NCBI GenBank assembly: GCA_035048495.1
Contig: CM068552.1
Coordinates: forward strand, 28,584,154-28,648,153
Source of the DNA: Euptelea pleiosperma
Lineage: Eukaryota; Streptophyta; Magnoliopsida; Ranunculales; Eupteleaceae
DNA: 64,000 nucleotides
Direction of reading: 5' to 3'
Part shown: positions 33,220-48,644 of the stretch, piece after piece
How the letters are laid out: each line of letters opens with the position of its first letter
Position numbering within the stretch: the stretch's first letter is position 1
The notes under the pieces: generated by a model
What the model was told of the DNA's origin: nothing
Seen by the model: the letters and a program-made list of their open reading frames with translations, nothing else
Database searches by the model: none
Made by a program: the position numbers and the translations under genes

Positions 33220-33560
33220 AAGGAAAAAGATGTAACAAGGTATGCCTGAAACTGTAGCAAATGCGGAAGCACGATTTTTGTTACTCGCCACTGTCATCTG
33301 GGCCCACTGACCGCATGGATGTTTATCCCACCCCTTGGTGGATATACACACCAAAAATCACCCTGATTGGTAATCTATAACCATTAGATGTTAGCATTTT
33401 TTTAGAACTTTTAAGGCGTTCTTATAGCAGTAGTTGAATGAAACTATGTTTTGAGTACTAAAACCAACGGCTAAAAATCATTAAACAAGCTGATGTTTTG
33501 TATGAATGTCTATTAAGGGGTGGGCCTTAAAGAAGTGGGGCCTTAAAGTGGAGAAAGATT
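33220..33560. repeat. Subfamily-b foldback MITE
   Basis: Shares GGAAAAAGATGTAAC, GCCCACTGACCG and CCCCTTGGTGGATAT blocks with 44330-44680. The core plan resembles the G-box family but the arms lack CACGTG. Confidence 0.6.
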
Positions 33561-33718
33561 TAAGGAACATATGACAGAGTGCCGTTTTGCGGGAAGGGAG
33601 AGGGAGAGACGTGTTGGAAATTTTAAAGATGTCAACGTCATTTTTGGGAAAAGTCATAAATGGATGGAGAGCAAGCCAAGAGAAAGCTTTAATTTTCCAT
33701 GAGTTAGCTTTAGTATAT

Positions 33719-34095
33719 GGGTCGGGCTCAAGGGACCCCCATTTCTGACCCCCTTTTTTGACCCCCATCTTGGCGTACACACGTAGAAGATGAATCAATG
33801 GCTGATTTTTGGTGAGGATGATCTCTATGGTGAGGAGATCATCCTCACAAAAATTCAAATCATTCTGATATTCATAGACTGGTTTAGAAGCTGAAGCATT
33901 ATGGACCGTCTATTTTTACCCCTTAACTTTAAAACCACATTTGATGGGGTTAGAAATTTCATAATGGGCTGATTTTTTGTTGGAGTGATCTATATGGTGA
34001 GGTTATCATCCCCACCAAAAATCAGCCATTGATTCATCTTCTACGTGGGTACGCCAAGATGGGGGTCAGAAATGGGGGTCCCTTGAGCCCGACCC
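33719..34095. mobile_element. Mutator-like MITE, 377 bp, perfect 9-bp target duplication
   Basis: Long inverted ends: the left starts GGGTCGGGCTCAAGGGACC and the right ends with its complement. Flanks are TTAGTATAT at 33710-33718 and 34096-34104. The 9-bp duplication and the G-rich start fit a Mutator-like element. Inner arms share GATGATCTC and AAAATCAGCCATTGATTCAT with the copies at 24685 and 62057. A short ORF across it (33858-33481 on the minus strand) is a byproduct. Confidence 0.93.
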
Positions 34096-34229
34096 TTAGT
34101 ATATATAGATCCATAGATAGATGGAAAAATCTACTTAAATAATCATAAATTGATTTCTCTCTTTCTTTATGACTACCAACTTGGGTGTAAATCCAGCATG
34201 TGAGCCTCCTATTCGCTTCTTTTAACAAT

Positions 34230-34980
34230 GGGCCTAAGCTTAACATTTTGTAACTTGGCCTAGCCCAATAGTTCCAGCTCCAGCCTGACCCGCATAATTG
34301 ATTAGTGTTTCCCTCTCCATTCTGTGCCCAAAAGTCACAAATTTACTGTTGAAGACCCTAGCCCAACCGCACTCAATTTGGCCCAACCTGAGGCCCAGCC
34401 TGCGACACGGCACACCTAAGGGCAAGGCTCGAGCATGGGATCTTGGCTTGTGGCCTGGCCCTTTTAAATCTCAGCCCACAAGTGGCCCAGCCCATTTACA
34501 CACCTACCACCACCTTTGCATCCAATGCTCTCTCTCTCTCAATGTCGTAATGGTATGAAATGGGCAGGTCAAGCATAAAGGTAGCAATTTGTTATTTGTC
34601 CCGTCTGGTCGGCCCTGGCCAGGCCATTAAAATTTTGAAGCCCAAGCAAGTGGCCTGGCCCTTTTAAATCTCAGCCCACAAGTGGCCCAACCCATTTACA
34701 CACCTACCACCACCTTTGCATCCAGTGCTCTCTCTCTCTCAATGTCGTAATGGTATGAAATGGGCAGGTCAAGCATAAAGGTAGCAATTTGTTATTTGTC
34801 CCGTCTGGTCGGCCCTGGCCAGGCCATTAAAATTTTGAAGCCCAAGCAAATACCGTGGCCCGATCCTAGGTTGGGCTTCGGGCCGAGCCTCAGGGCAGGA
34901 CTAGTGGGCCGGACCACAGGCTAACTGATGGGCCGGACCGCGGGCTGGACTTACGGGCCGGGCCTTATTAAAAATAGTTT
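34230..34980. repeat. GGCCC-rich dispersed repeat with an exact 200-bp tandem duplication
   Basis: Rich in GGCCTGGCC and GGGCCGGGC. A 200-bp unit starting GTGGCCTGGCCC occurs at 34450-34649 and again at 34650-34849 with very few differences. Similar GGCCC-rich stretches lie at 22780-22905, 44090-44300, 47690-47880, 49320-49830 and 50870-51000. Their class is unknown. Confidence 0.75.
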
Positions 34981-35632
34981 AAAAAAAACCTAAAAAACAG
35001 TTGTTTTTTTTTAAGGGGGGACGGCTTTAATCCAGATATGAATCATGATATTAGAAGTTGAACTACAATTCGGATCTACGTATATCTGAATCAGGGGATA
35101 TTGATCCAGATTCTAGAAGTCGAATTTGGATTTGGAGCTACCTATATTTGAGTCGGATCCTAATCTGGATATGGATCATGACGACGATTTTGGATCCGGA
35201 TCTACCTAGTTCCGATCCAAGTACAAAGGGATAGATTAAGCATCCATACAATTAGTGGGCCCAAAAAAATGAGCTATGTAGGGCCACAAGAGCCCTCTGC
35301 ATCGACTGCATCCAAGGTCCTCTCTGTTCCTAAAATTTTTCATACTCTTTATGCTTTAAAGAAGGCCTGAATTAACCATGTCCCAAAATTCTTGAACTCT
35401 CTCTCTCTCTCTCCTCTCTCTCTCTCGATATGGTCTGCTTGCTTTGGTTCTCCATTTGCTTACGAGTATTTGTTTATGGCAATAAGGGGAAAAACAAAGT
35501 TTGGCTAATCACAACAAAACCATTAACATTTTATCTTCAAAGATTAATGAAAAACATAATAAGGCCGACTGCTTTATGTTCAAAGAACGAATAGCTTAGA
35601 CATGTACCTACAAACACCCAACAAATTCATCT
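34981..35632. other. Noncoding stretch before the ADH 3' end
   Basis: Contains GGATATG/GGATC-rich sequence at 35030-35220 and a CT microsatellite at 35397-35425. No gene seen. Confidence 0.5.
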
Positions 35633-35638
35633 TTTATT
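35633..35638 (-). terminator. ADH poly(A) signal
   Basis: AATAAA on the minus strand, 58 bp after the ADH stop codon (35698-35696). It is the only close match. Confidence 0.6.
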
Positions 35639-35695
35639 CTCATTTTACTTCGGATTCGGTTCATGCTTGATAGAGATGCAGAGCTCCAGTCTAGT

Positions 35696-40107
<4,412 letters not shown>

Positions 40108-40241
40108 CTCTCTTTCTTCTGCTTTGCTGACAGACTTGAAAACACAGAAGAATCTGTTTTACTCACTGAAATGTTTTTGTTCTTTTTTTCTCTCAGGGTT
40201 TCTTTCTCCAACTCTTGCGTTCGAGATTTAAGTTTGTGGGA

Positions 40242-40251
40242 TATTTATGCC
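40242..40251 (-). promoter_or_regulatory. ADH TATA box
   Basis: The minus strand reads GCATAAATATCC, about 135 bp before the ATG. It would start transcription near 40215. Confidence 0.55.
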
Positions 40252-40270
40252 CTGAAATCTGTGTACTGTA

Positions 40271-40316
40271 AAACCAGTAGTTGGTTTCGGGCGCCTTGGA
40301 TTCTTGTTTCTGGTTT
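40271..40316 (-). promoter_or_regulatory. Anaerobic-response-type motif cluster of ADH
   Basis: Within 46 bp just upstream of the TATA box lie three GT motifs (AAACCA at 40271-40276, TGGTTT at 40282-40287 and 40311-40316) and one GC motif (GCGCC at 40291-40295). In maize and Arabidopsis ADH genes, GT and GC motifs together form the anaerobic response element. Induction here is inferred. Confidence 0.6.
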
Positions 40317-40608
40317 TACTGTTATCAAAGGAAAGTCAGGGGTGGCTGGGTGCTGCCACCTTATGCTTACGAATAAATTTGGTTGACTTGGTGAGATTTT
40401 TTGATCTAAAGCGATCTGGCACTTATAGTTAAGCGCCACCTGTCGTCGGTGACACATAACTGTAGTTATCTTAACAGTGGAGAAAAAGCAACTACAGTTA
40501 AATGCCACTTAACCCCAGGAGAGGTGGCACTAGAACATTAGAAATTTTCTGCAAATCAACAAGTCTCGGTGTTAAAAATCAGCATGCAAGATGCTGCCTC
40601 CCGAGTCC

Positions 40609-40798
40609 ATTTTTGCTCGTGGACGTCGTAAAACTTCTGTCACAACGGATTGCAAATCACACAATCACAAGCCAATGAGTTCTCGGCACGTACACCGCAA
40701 AAGCAAAATACGTTGCAAAAAGCATTTGGGTACGTGCCGAGAACTCATTTGCTTGAGATTGTGTGATTTGCAATCCTGACAGAAGTTGAGCAAAATTT
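40609..40798. mobile_element. Foldback repeat upstream of ADH
   Basis: Arms 40609-40693 and 40731-40798 pair over AACTTCTGTCA, GATTGCAAATCACACAATC and AATGAGTTCTCGGCACGTAC, with a loop of about 37 nt. A TGAGTTCTCGGC fragment recurs at 43030. It is MITE-like and lies 500-690 bp before the ADH ATG. Confidence 0.8.
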
Positions 40799-40806
40799 GA
40801 TGACAG

Positions 40807-40975
40807 CGAGTATGACCACGTGGCACACTCTTAGAGGACTCTGACCGTATGGATGATTGGCCAATCCGTAGGTCCACCTAAGGATTGGCCAAACATCCAT
40901 AAGGTCAGACTGTCAGAGTCTTCTAATAGTGTGCCATGTGGCTCATATTGCACGCTGTTGTAGATGTTTTTTTCC
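40807..40975. repeat. Short G-box MITE upstream of ADH
   Basis: Internally deleted copy: the two arms almost touch, TGGCCAATCC and GGATTGGCCA. CACGTG is at 40817-40822, about 710 bp before the ADH ATG. The right arm has CATGTG instead. Confidence 0.75.
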
Positions 40976-42275
40976 CAAAAAATGGACGGCTAGCCCTTAT
41001 TTTTGGGATTCATTTGTCCTTATTGTGAAAAAATGTCAAGTGGATTAGATGGGGATGTGATGCTCATTAGAGATAAGATCAATAGAGTTGTCATGATTAG
41101 GATAAACTTAATTAGGATTGAGTAATATCTATTTGACTAAAATTAAGTTTATTAACTTTCTAAGTTTAGATTGCCTCTTAGAGCAACCGGCTAAATCCCA
41201 CGGCCCGTATGTCACACGTAGCTGGTGTACTCGGATAAATCCCAAGGGGGTGGCAACCAAAGCGAAGAATCGAACTCAGAACCTCCGCTTCCTAAGGATT
41301 TTTAACATTGCATTTAAATGATTTCATTAGAAGTAAATGGGCACCTTCGACCTTTCCAACTTCAAAATTTATTTCCACGACTATAAAGCAAAGACTAATT
41401 AAGGGTTTTTAATTCGAACTCTCCCTCTATTTGCTAAAATTTCCAGATTTGCCCTCCAAGTTAATCTTCTAGATGTACGTACGTACTCCTTCACTTGCTG
41501 AATTTCTAAATTTTTCCTATTTTGCCAATGTTTCCAAAACTACCCTTTTGGTTTATAAATTCATCTATTTTTTAAGCAAGTAAGCTTGGGATTAGGTGGA
41601 GCCCTAGATAAAGTTGAAGAGTATATATAAAAATGTTACATTGTATAATATGTTATGTACAACCCACTAACATCCCTACAGGGTACAAGATTTTACAATA
41701 AAAAAAACATCACAAAAGGAAGCTAACATCTACAGCTATACGTGTGATGGAGAAACCATGCTTTAAACAATTATCTACCACTGGCATCCCTACAGGAACA
41801 AGATTTTATAATAAAAAAGCATCACGAAAGGAAGCTAAAATATCTGCATCTTTGTTTGTTTATCCATACAAACAAACAATTCTCTGGTTTTGGCAATCGA
41901 CAAGAGTACTTTTGTGTATTCCAAGGAGCATACATAGTACCCCACAGCCAAGTTGGAATCACCTATGATTTTTTTTTTTTTTTTTTTTTTTTTAATCTCA
42001 TTCTCGAGCGTAGGCAACAAATCTATATAGTAAGGTCTAATATTTTAGTGTTGGTTAATTCTATATGACAAAATATATGTATGTAACCTTCATAGTGTGG
42101 GGATAGTTACGAGTCAAATGTTTTAATGTGGTTTCATCACTGAAGATTATATGAAAGAAGATCAGAAGAGTAATATATCAGAAGATTCAAAACTTCAAGG
42201 AGTTGTTCTGATGAAGGGCGGGTCTTGGTTTTCGTTTTATGATAATTAGTTGATTACAAAAAAAATAAAAAAAAA
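40976..42275. other. Intergenic, no recognisable gene
   Basis: AT-rich. A direct repeat of about 60 bp (GGCATCCCTACAGG... and CATCCCTACAGGG...) lies near 41670-41720 and 41780-41840. A T21 run is at 41971. No protein signature. Confidence 0.4.
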
Positions 42276-42856
42276 GGGCTGGGTTCCATTGACAGATATA
42301 AAATGACAAGGACACAATATAAGCCAAGTGGAACACTGTTGTAGGACTCTGACCATACGGATGTTTGTCATATCCCATGGTGGACCTACAAACCAAAAAT
42401 CAGCCTGATTAGTGATTTATAAGTGTTGCATCTTTGTACCTCAAATACTGCTCAAATTCCCACAGTTGAGATCAGCCCATGAACCCACCAAGGGTTAGCG
42501 CAGATGGTAGCTAGCAACAGGGCCTCTAGTCGTGTGTTCGATTCTGTGCGCCACTCGATTTACCCCGCTACACGTAGGGAAACTTCCGTGTGGGTCGGTG
42601 CGGTGCAGCCAGAGGGATTAGTCCCATTCTATGTGGGTGGGGAACCCTTCAAAAAAAAAAGAGAGATCAGCCCATGAAAATAAGTCCACTCCAAAGCCTA
42701 TAAATCACTAATCAGGCTGATTTTTGGTTTGTAGGTCCACCATGGGATAGGACAAACATCCATACGGTCAGAGTCTTATAACAGTGTGCCACGTGGCTTA
42801 TATTGTGTCCTTGTCATTTTATCTGTCACTTTAGATCTGTCAACGGAGCCCGACCC
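42276..42856. mobile_element. G-box MITE interrupted by a SINE
   Basis: Ends GGGCTGGGTTCC and GGAGCCCGACCC (reverse complement GGGTCGGGCTCC), followed inward by GACAGAT and AAAATGACAAGGACACAATAT on both sides. The flanks are A-runs of at least 9, compatible with a 9-bp duplication. CACGTG is at 42790-42795. A SINE splits the centre. Confidence 0.85.
42484..42662 (+). mobile_element. tRNA-derived SINE
   Basis: 179 bp with a box A-like GGTTAGCGCAGATGGTAG (42493-42510) and box B GTTCGATTC (42536-42544), and a 3' A-run. Flanked by perfect 16-bp repeats GAGATCAGCCCATGAA (42468-42483 and 42663-42678). RNA polymerase III promoter boxes, an A-tail and a long target duplication define a SINE. Confidence 0.93.
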
Positions 42857-43405
42857 AAAAAAAAAATGCTATCCATAAGTTCCCTTCACTAGATTGAAGT
42901 TCATCAAATGGGTCAGATATGCAGATATGGGTTTCGGTCCACCTGCGAAGGACACTAATGGTTTTGCCATCATAACACTTGATAAGGTCCTCAGAGTAAA
43001 ACTTTGATGACAGGTTCGTGGCAGCTAATGAGTTCTCGGCCCTTATCCAAAAACATTGCTCAAATCCTACGGTTAGAAATGTCCCCATGAAAAATGCTCG
43101 AATTCAATGGAAATGAATAATCAATCAGGCTGATCATTTGTGTGCAGATCCATTGGTGGGTTTCAAGCTTATGAGGACTTCAGGTTTTTTTCTTGATAAG
43201 CAATAACTTGGGATTGTCATTTTAATTTTTTTTGTTCACTTCCCTTTTACGTTAGACATGCCGCTAGGTTCAAAAAATTTAGACTTGCCTCCTTTGACTA
43301 TTGACTTTCTAAGCCTAACTAAAATGACAAAATTACTTCTATATTTCTACTTTATTTTTTTTTTCTCAAAATCACATCTATATTTCTACTTTATTTTTTA
43401 TCTTA

Positions 43406-43618
43406 GGTCGTGTTTGATTGCCAAGTGGAAAAATTGCATTTTCCTTGGGAAAACACAACTGTCCATTGTTAGATAGCCATTTTAAATCTGTATGATTTTG
43501 AATTTTCCCTACCAAGCACATGACTGGAATATGTGTTCTCAGGTGCAATCAATCAGACATTTAAGGCATTTCCCAAATGTATTTTCTCGGAAAATTTTCT
43601 GTGCAATCAAACAAGCCC
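43406..43618. mobile_element. Tourist-like MITE, 213 bp
   Basis: Ends GGTCGTGTTTGATTGC and GCAATCAAACAAGCCC, with 3-bp flanks TTA at 43403-43405 and 43619-43621. A diverged copy lies at 55629-55918. Fits PIF/Harbinger. Confidence 0.88.
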
Positions 43619-44089
43619 TTAGTTTTGTCATTAATTATTAAACTTGGTGAAATTCAATGTTGAAGGGAGGCAAATCTAAATTTTCTAAATCAGGAAGGTA
43701 AGTCTGATTTTGCCTAAGAGCATTTCCAACCGGATCTTCCAATTCAATCTTCAAAAAGGCATATTCTTCAAATTTGAAGATAGAGACACACTCCAATAAT
43801 TGTTGAACTCCAACTAGCCCTAGTTTCAAAATGCGTCTTTTAAAAAAAGGATATAAAAGATATTTAAAATTTATTGATAAAAAGTAGATGATGTTCAAAA
43901 GAATACAAGAGGTATTAAAGTTTTATATAATGACATGACAACGATAAAATTGGAATTCAGAAAGTCAAAAAGTAGGGTCTATATTTGAAGCCCAATATAG
44001 AAATAGAAACCCTATCTATAAATTTGAAGTTAGAGATAGAACCTGGTTGGAGTTGCATTTTACAACTATTTCGTCACATGTGAAGATAG

Positions 44090-44300
44090 AGCTAGGCATG
44101 GCAATTTGACCCGCAGCCCAGCCAGGCCCGATAGTAAGCCCGGCCCAGTCTGACCCGTGAATTGGATGGGTTGGGCCTGGGTAACAAAATCTGGCCCGAG
44201 CCTGGCCTGCGGCCTGTCCCAAAATATGTTTCATGGGTTGGACTCGGGCTGAGCCTTAAAGCCTGATTCGCGGCCCGGCCTGAGCCCAACTCGACCTATT
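44090..44300. repeat. GGCCC-rich dispersed repeat copy
   Basis: CAGCCCAGCCAGGCCCG and CGGCCCGGCCTGAGCCC blocks, as at 34230 and 47690. Confidence 0.55.
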
Positions 44301-44329
44301 GCATCACTAGTTTTGGTAAAAAAAAGAAA

Positions 44330-44680
44330 GGAAAAAGATGTAACGAGGTATATGGAGACTTTGTCAAATGTGGTAGCAAGATTTTTTTTACTCACTGTTG
44401 TCATCTAGGCCCACTGACCGTATGGATGTTTATCCCACCCCTTGGTGGATATACACACCAGAAATCACCATGATCGCTAATCTCTAACCATTAGATTTTA
44501 GTAGTTTTTAATGATTGCTTATAGCCGTTGAATTCAACCATTTTTTAGTACTAAAACCAACGGCGAAAAATAATTAAACAAGTTGATTTTTGGAATGAAC
44601 ATCTACTAAGAGGTGGGCTAAACATCCAAGCGGTCAGTGGGCCCATATGAAAACGGTGAGTAAAAACAATCTTGTCTCCG
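44330..44680. repeat. Subfamily-b foldback MITE
   Basis: Matches 33220-33560 in GGAAAAAGATGTAACGAGG, CCACTGACCGTATGGATG and CCTTGGTGGATATACACACC. It ends 4 bp before the Helitron start. Confidence 0.65.
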
Positions 44681-44883
44681 GTATCTATTATCTATAGTAA
44701 AGCTCGACCCTGTTGAGGTGGCGCTTTCTCCAGCTTTTTATTTTATCCCAAAAACACCCCTGCACAAAACATCTCTCTTTCCAATTATGTCACTCTTCCT
44801 CTCTTTAATTTTTTCATTAATTCTTAAATTATCTCTCCATCTTTTTAATTCTCAAAGTTCTTTTTCAAAAATACCCTTATTAA

Positions 44884-45390
44884 TACGCAATCTCTTCTCC
44901 ATTCCATAAAAATCATCTTTCCAAAATCTCATTAAAGAAAACGTAATAAATATTTTACATATCCAACCGCCTCCTCAATCTTCCATTTATGCATCTCCCT
45001 TCCCAAACGACAACTCTTTCCAATTCCAACTGTACCTCTCCATCTTCCATTTATGTCTCCCCTTCCCAAAATGTATCCTTTCTTAATTAAAGTCTATAAA
45101 AAAAATAATAACCTAACTATTTATTCCTTTATTAAAAAAGCAATCTCTTTTCAATTCCATAAAAATCGATTTTTCAAAATCTCATTAAATAAAATGTAAT
45201 AAATACTTTACATATCCAACCACCCCCCTTAATCTTCCATTTATTCATATCCCTTCCCAAAACGACAACAACACTTTCCAATTCCAACTACACCCCTCCA
45301 TCTTCCATTTATGTCTTCCCTTTCCAAAACGTATTATTTCTTAATTATAGTCTGTAAAAATAATAACCTAGTCATATATTTATTTCTTTA
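44884..45390. repeat. 250-bp tandem duplication inside the Helitron
   Basis: Two units share GCAATCTCTT, CCATAAAAATC, ACATATCCAACC, ATCTTCCATTTAT and TTTCCAATTCCAACT in the same order. The second begins near 45136. Confidence 0.8.
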
Positions 45391-45666
45391 TTAAAAATTT
45401 GATAATCTAAACATTTTAAAATTATAAACGCCTAAAACCTTTTCCTCTCCCGAAATGTCTATAACCTTTAACCTTTCTATCTCTATCCATAACTATCACT
45501 ATACTTCTCCCTTTAAAACTCTAAAAAAAATTTCTGATTCTCTTTCACATTCAACTTTCGCATTACAACAACGTCGCATCTGGTTCTCTCTTCTTTAATT
45601 TCTCAATCCAAAAGTAACAATAGATTTTATCTTTTTCATTTTTCTTAGTTTTTATGTTTTTTCCCA

Positions 45667-46928
45667 ATGTTCGCTCCGTACCTGTGGAACCATATCACCA
45701 AGCATTCCTTCGAAATGGTAAGCAAACCAAAACCTCTCTCAATTTTTATTTTTCAAATCAAATCTGTTAGTAAAAATCGAAAAATTTTAATTTTCTGATT
45801 TTTATTTAGTTTTTATAACTTTATTTATTTAATCTTGCAATTTACACTTTGAATCTTCGTGTAGGAATGCTATTGTTTCTTCTATCTCTCAGCGACGATC
45901 TTTCGAATGTTAGATTTTCTAGATTCGAATGAGAGTTTTTATAATTTTTTTATTTTTGTTTAGCTTTATATAAGTTCATTCGATTTGTTAAGTGTGTAGT
46001 TAAATAGCTTTGTTGAAGGAGTATATCACAAAATAAGGCGTCAAATCAAGAAATTTGAGAGGGATTCATTTTTAGTTCTTTATTTTGAAAGATAAAGTTT
46101 TTTTTTTATTTGGAAGCAAATCTGCTATATAAAATTATTTTGATTTTAGTTACTGAAAATCTTAGTGGGACCATTTATGGGGAGAATATATAGTAGCAAT
46201 CTGAGTCGTCTAAGACATGTGAGTCCCTAATATTTTTTCTTTTGTTGATAGTTATGCAACTCCACATTTTCACCAAAATATGTATATACGTTTATTCATC
46301 TCTTTCAAGTTAGATGTGGCATACAAAACCAGATGATCATTCACTAAATAATGAAATTTATTATTAACTTCATCAAAGAGCTGCACGTTTAGAAATTATT
46401 TAAAAAGTCAAGAAAGGATCTGAGATGCGGTATACCCTAGAATGAGATTGTTGATAATTTGTTACTATAATAAATGAGGTATATATAGTAACTTATTTCT
46501 TTAACACATTTGAGGACTGTATAATAACAATAGATATAGTAAAATTTGTATACCACATATACGTTTGTATGCAGCAAAATATGAAAATTTTGTTGTATAT
46601 CAAATATACGGGTCAGTGTCCTGTAATGTGTTAAAACGTTTAAAATAACTACTAATGTTGATTTTTGATCTATATGTCCATTTAGGGACTGCCCAAACAT
46701 CCATACGGTTAGCATCCTCTAATGAGTTAAAAAGAATTTAGTTACTGTTCTAATTTTTTTAATTCATTTACTTTAACTATTTTTTTCTTTTTTTCTTATT
46801 TTTTGTATGCTTTTTTGTTTCATTAATAGTTTTGGAGGATTGAAGACGGAGAGCGACAAGCCAAAGCAACAAATGAATATGTTGTGTGCATGGAGTTTTG
46901 TGATTATTTTCTACACAGATTGTCTTAA
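45667..46928 (+). CDS. Possible two-exon short ORF carried by the Helitron
   Basis: An ATG exon (45667-45717) encodes MFAPYLWNHITKHSFEM and ends exactly at GTAAGC. An AG acceptor at 46828-46829 opens a second exon in the same phase (46830-46928), reading FWRIEDGERQAKATNEY and about 15 more codons to a stop. Together that is 49 residues. I do not recognise the family. A clean donor, acceptor and phase suggest a captured host gene fragment, as Helitrons often carry, but so short an ORF could be chance. Confidence 0.3.
46655..46735. repeat. G-box family MITE fragment
   Basis: Only one arm is left: TTGATTTTTGATCTATATGT, then GGGACTGCCCAAACATCC and ACGGTTAGCATCC. Confidence 0.5.
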
Positions 46929-47374
46929 ATCCAATATATTATAATTTGGAATAATGTCGTATACAGATTTTACAAAGGGTTTTGCGCTTGCGTCAATAAT
47001 ATCTTTGACAAAACATCACCGGCCATCTAATTAAATAAGTAGATATTAATGACAACAACCCAAGTCAAAATATTTTTATTTTCTCAAATCTCTTCATGAA
47101 TGTATAGTCCTTACCCTCTACAACTAAATCTCTTTCCTCATTTCTCTCTACCTCTTCATAACTCTTCCCGCCTATTTAAACATAATAATTTTTTATTTTA
47201 TTATATATTTATATATATAAGTATAAGAAAATGGGATTGTATATGTCAAAAAATATTGTTTTCATATAATTATTTTTACTATGCCCATGCTAAGAATGGG
47301 CTATTAATTCCTAGTAACTCGTTACATCACGACCCAAAAAAAATTTAAAAACTGCCAAGTTGGGAGGGGGGGAG

Positions 47375-47665
47375 ATGAAGGGTTGTGGGGGAAGTAAATC
47401 GTTGATGACGGACATCAGTTGAGCTAGGCGACACGTTCTTAAAGACGTACAAACCAAAAAATCAGTGTGAGTAGTGATTTCTAACCGTTGGATTAGAGTC
47501 TGTTTCACGAGTTTGTGTTTAACCGTGATTAAGCATTTTTTGGGTGCTCTGTTCCAAAGGCTAGAGATCAATGATCGGGCTAATTTTTTGTTTGTTGGTC
47601 TACGTCAGGATGGGCCAACATCCATTCGGCCAGATCTCTATGTTCCACGTGGTTTTATATTGTGG
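47375..47665. repeat. G-box MITE copy
   Basis: Facing CAAAAAATCAGTG and GGGCTAATTTTTTG arms; CACGTG at 47646-47651. GGCCC-rich sequence follows at 47690-47880. Confidence 0.65.
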
Positions 47666-48184
47666 TCATCAAAGATTTTCTTGTGGGGGTGACGTAGATT
47701 TACAAGCCCAAAGTCCAACCCATATAAGCCCACGGCCCGGCCCTGGACCAACCCGTCGCCCCGACAATGTACCGGGCCACTGGCTGGGCCTGGGTTTTGT
47801 TTTAGTGGTGAAGCCTGGCCTGACTTAGGCCCGGCCCGAGCCTAGCCTGGTGGGCCAAATTGCCACCCTTAGATAGTGGAAATGTTCTAATTAAGGCAAG
47901 TCAAAAAGACCAAAAAAAAAAAAAAAATTGGCAAATTGTTTTGCTAGAGATTTGATGGTTGGAGTGATCCAATACGATAAAATTTTGACCTGAAAGATCT
48001 CCTTGGCTGGATAAATTGGAAGGGTCCATGATCACATTGGGCCCACTCAATTCAGGTCCATGTGCAGTAATAGTGCCATCATGGCACATGATGTTTTTTT
48101 TTTTTTGGGTAAAAGGAAAATTTATTTATTTAATGTAAAGATTCAAAGCTTGTCCACATTTAAATTGTACGCAAGAAAACGTCA

Positions 48185-48450
48185 TGCCAATGGACCCACT
48201 GACCCGATGAATATCCGGCCCAATCCCTTGTGAACCGACAACCCAAAAACTCAGCCTGATAGGTGATTCTTAACTGTTGGATTTGAGCTTAATTTTTAAT
48301 CATGGGATACGTGAAGATGCCCATAAGTGAAAAACATGGTATCCGAGACCATAATGCATAGAGCTCCTAAAATCTAACGGTTAGGAATCACCTATCAGGC
48401 TGATTTTTGGCGTGTAGGTTCACCTCCATTTAGTTGGCGTGATGAACATA
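48185..48450. repeat. G-box family MITE copy without G-box
   Basis: Facing AAACTCAGCCTGATAGGTGATT and ATCACCTATCAGGCTGATTTTT arms; weak outer ends. Confidence 0.65.
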
Positions 48451-48644
48451 CGGACAAGTTTGTAACTGTAACACTTCATGTTTCATCATGATCATTGACT
48501 GACCATACTGAAACTTTGACTACAACATCGAATTATTCTTGAGGACAACAGGGTGTTTGACTATTCACATTGTGGTGATGTTCTTTTAGGCGTGTTTTTT
48601 TTTTTTTTTTATTATTATTATATATATACTAGAGGAACCCCTAC

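Larger units (their letters stand above)
44684..47314 (+). mobile_element. Non-autonomous Helitron, 2.6 kb
   Basis: Starts TCTATTATCTATAGTAAAG after an A. Ends with a hairpin (GCCCAT, 7-nt loop, ATGGGC at 47283-47301), about 9 nt later CTAG (47311-47314), then T. A 5' TC, a 3' hairpin followed by CTRR, and insertion between A and T are Helitron marks. No Rep-helicase is encoded. It contains a tandem duplication (44884-45390), a possible two-exon ORF and a MITE fragment (46655-46735). Confidence 0.7.

Noticed and set aside
42484..42662. A tRNA gene (box A and box B present)
   Set aside because: No acceptor stem or cloverleaf, a 3' A-run and a 16-bp target duplication; it is a SINE.
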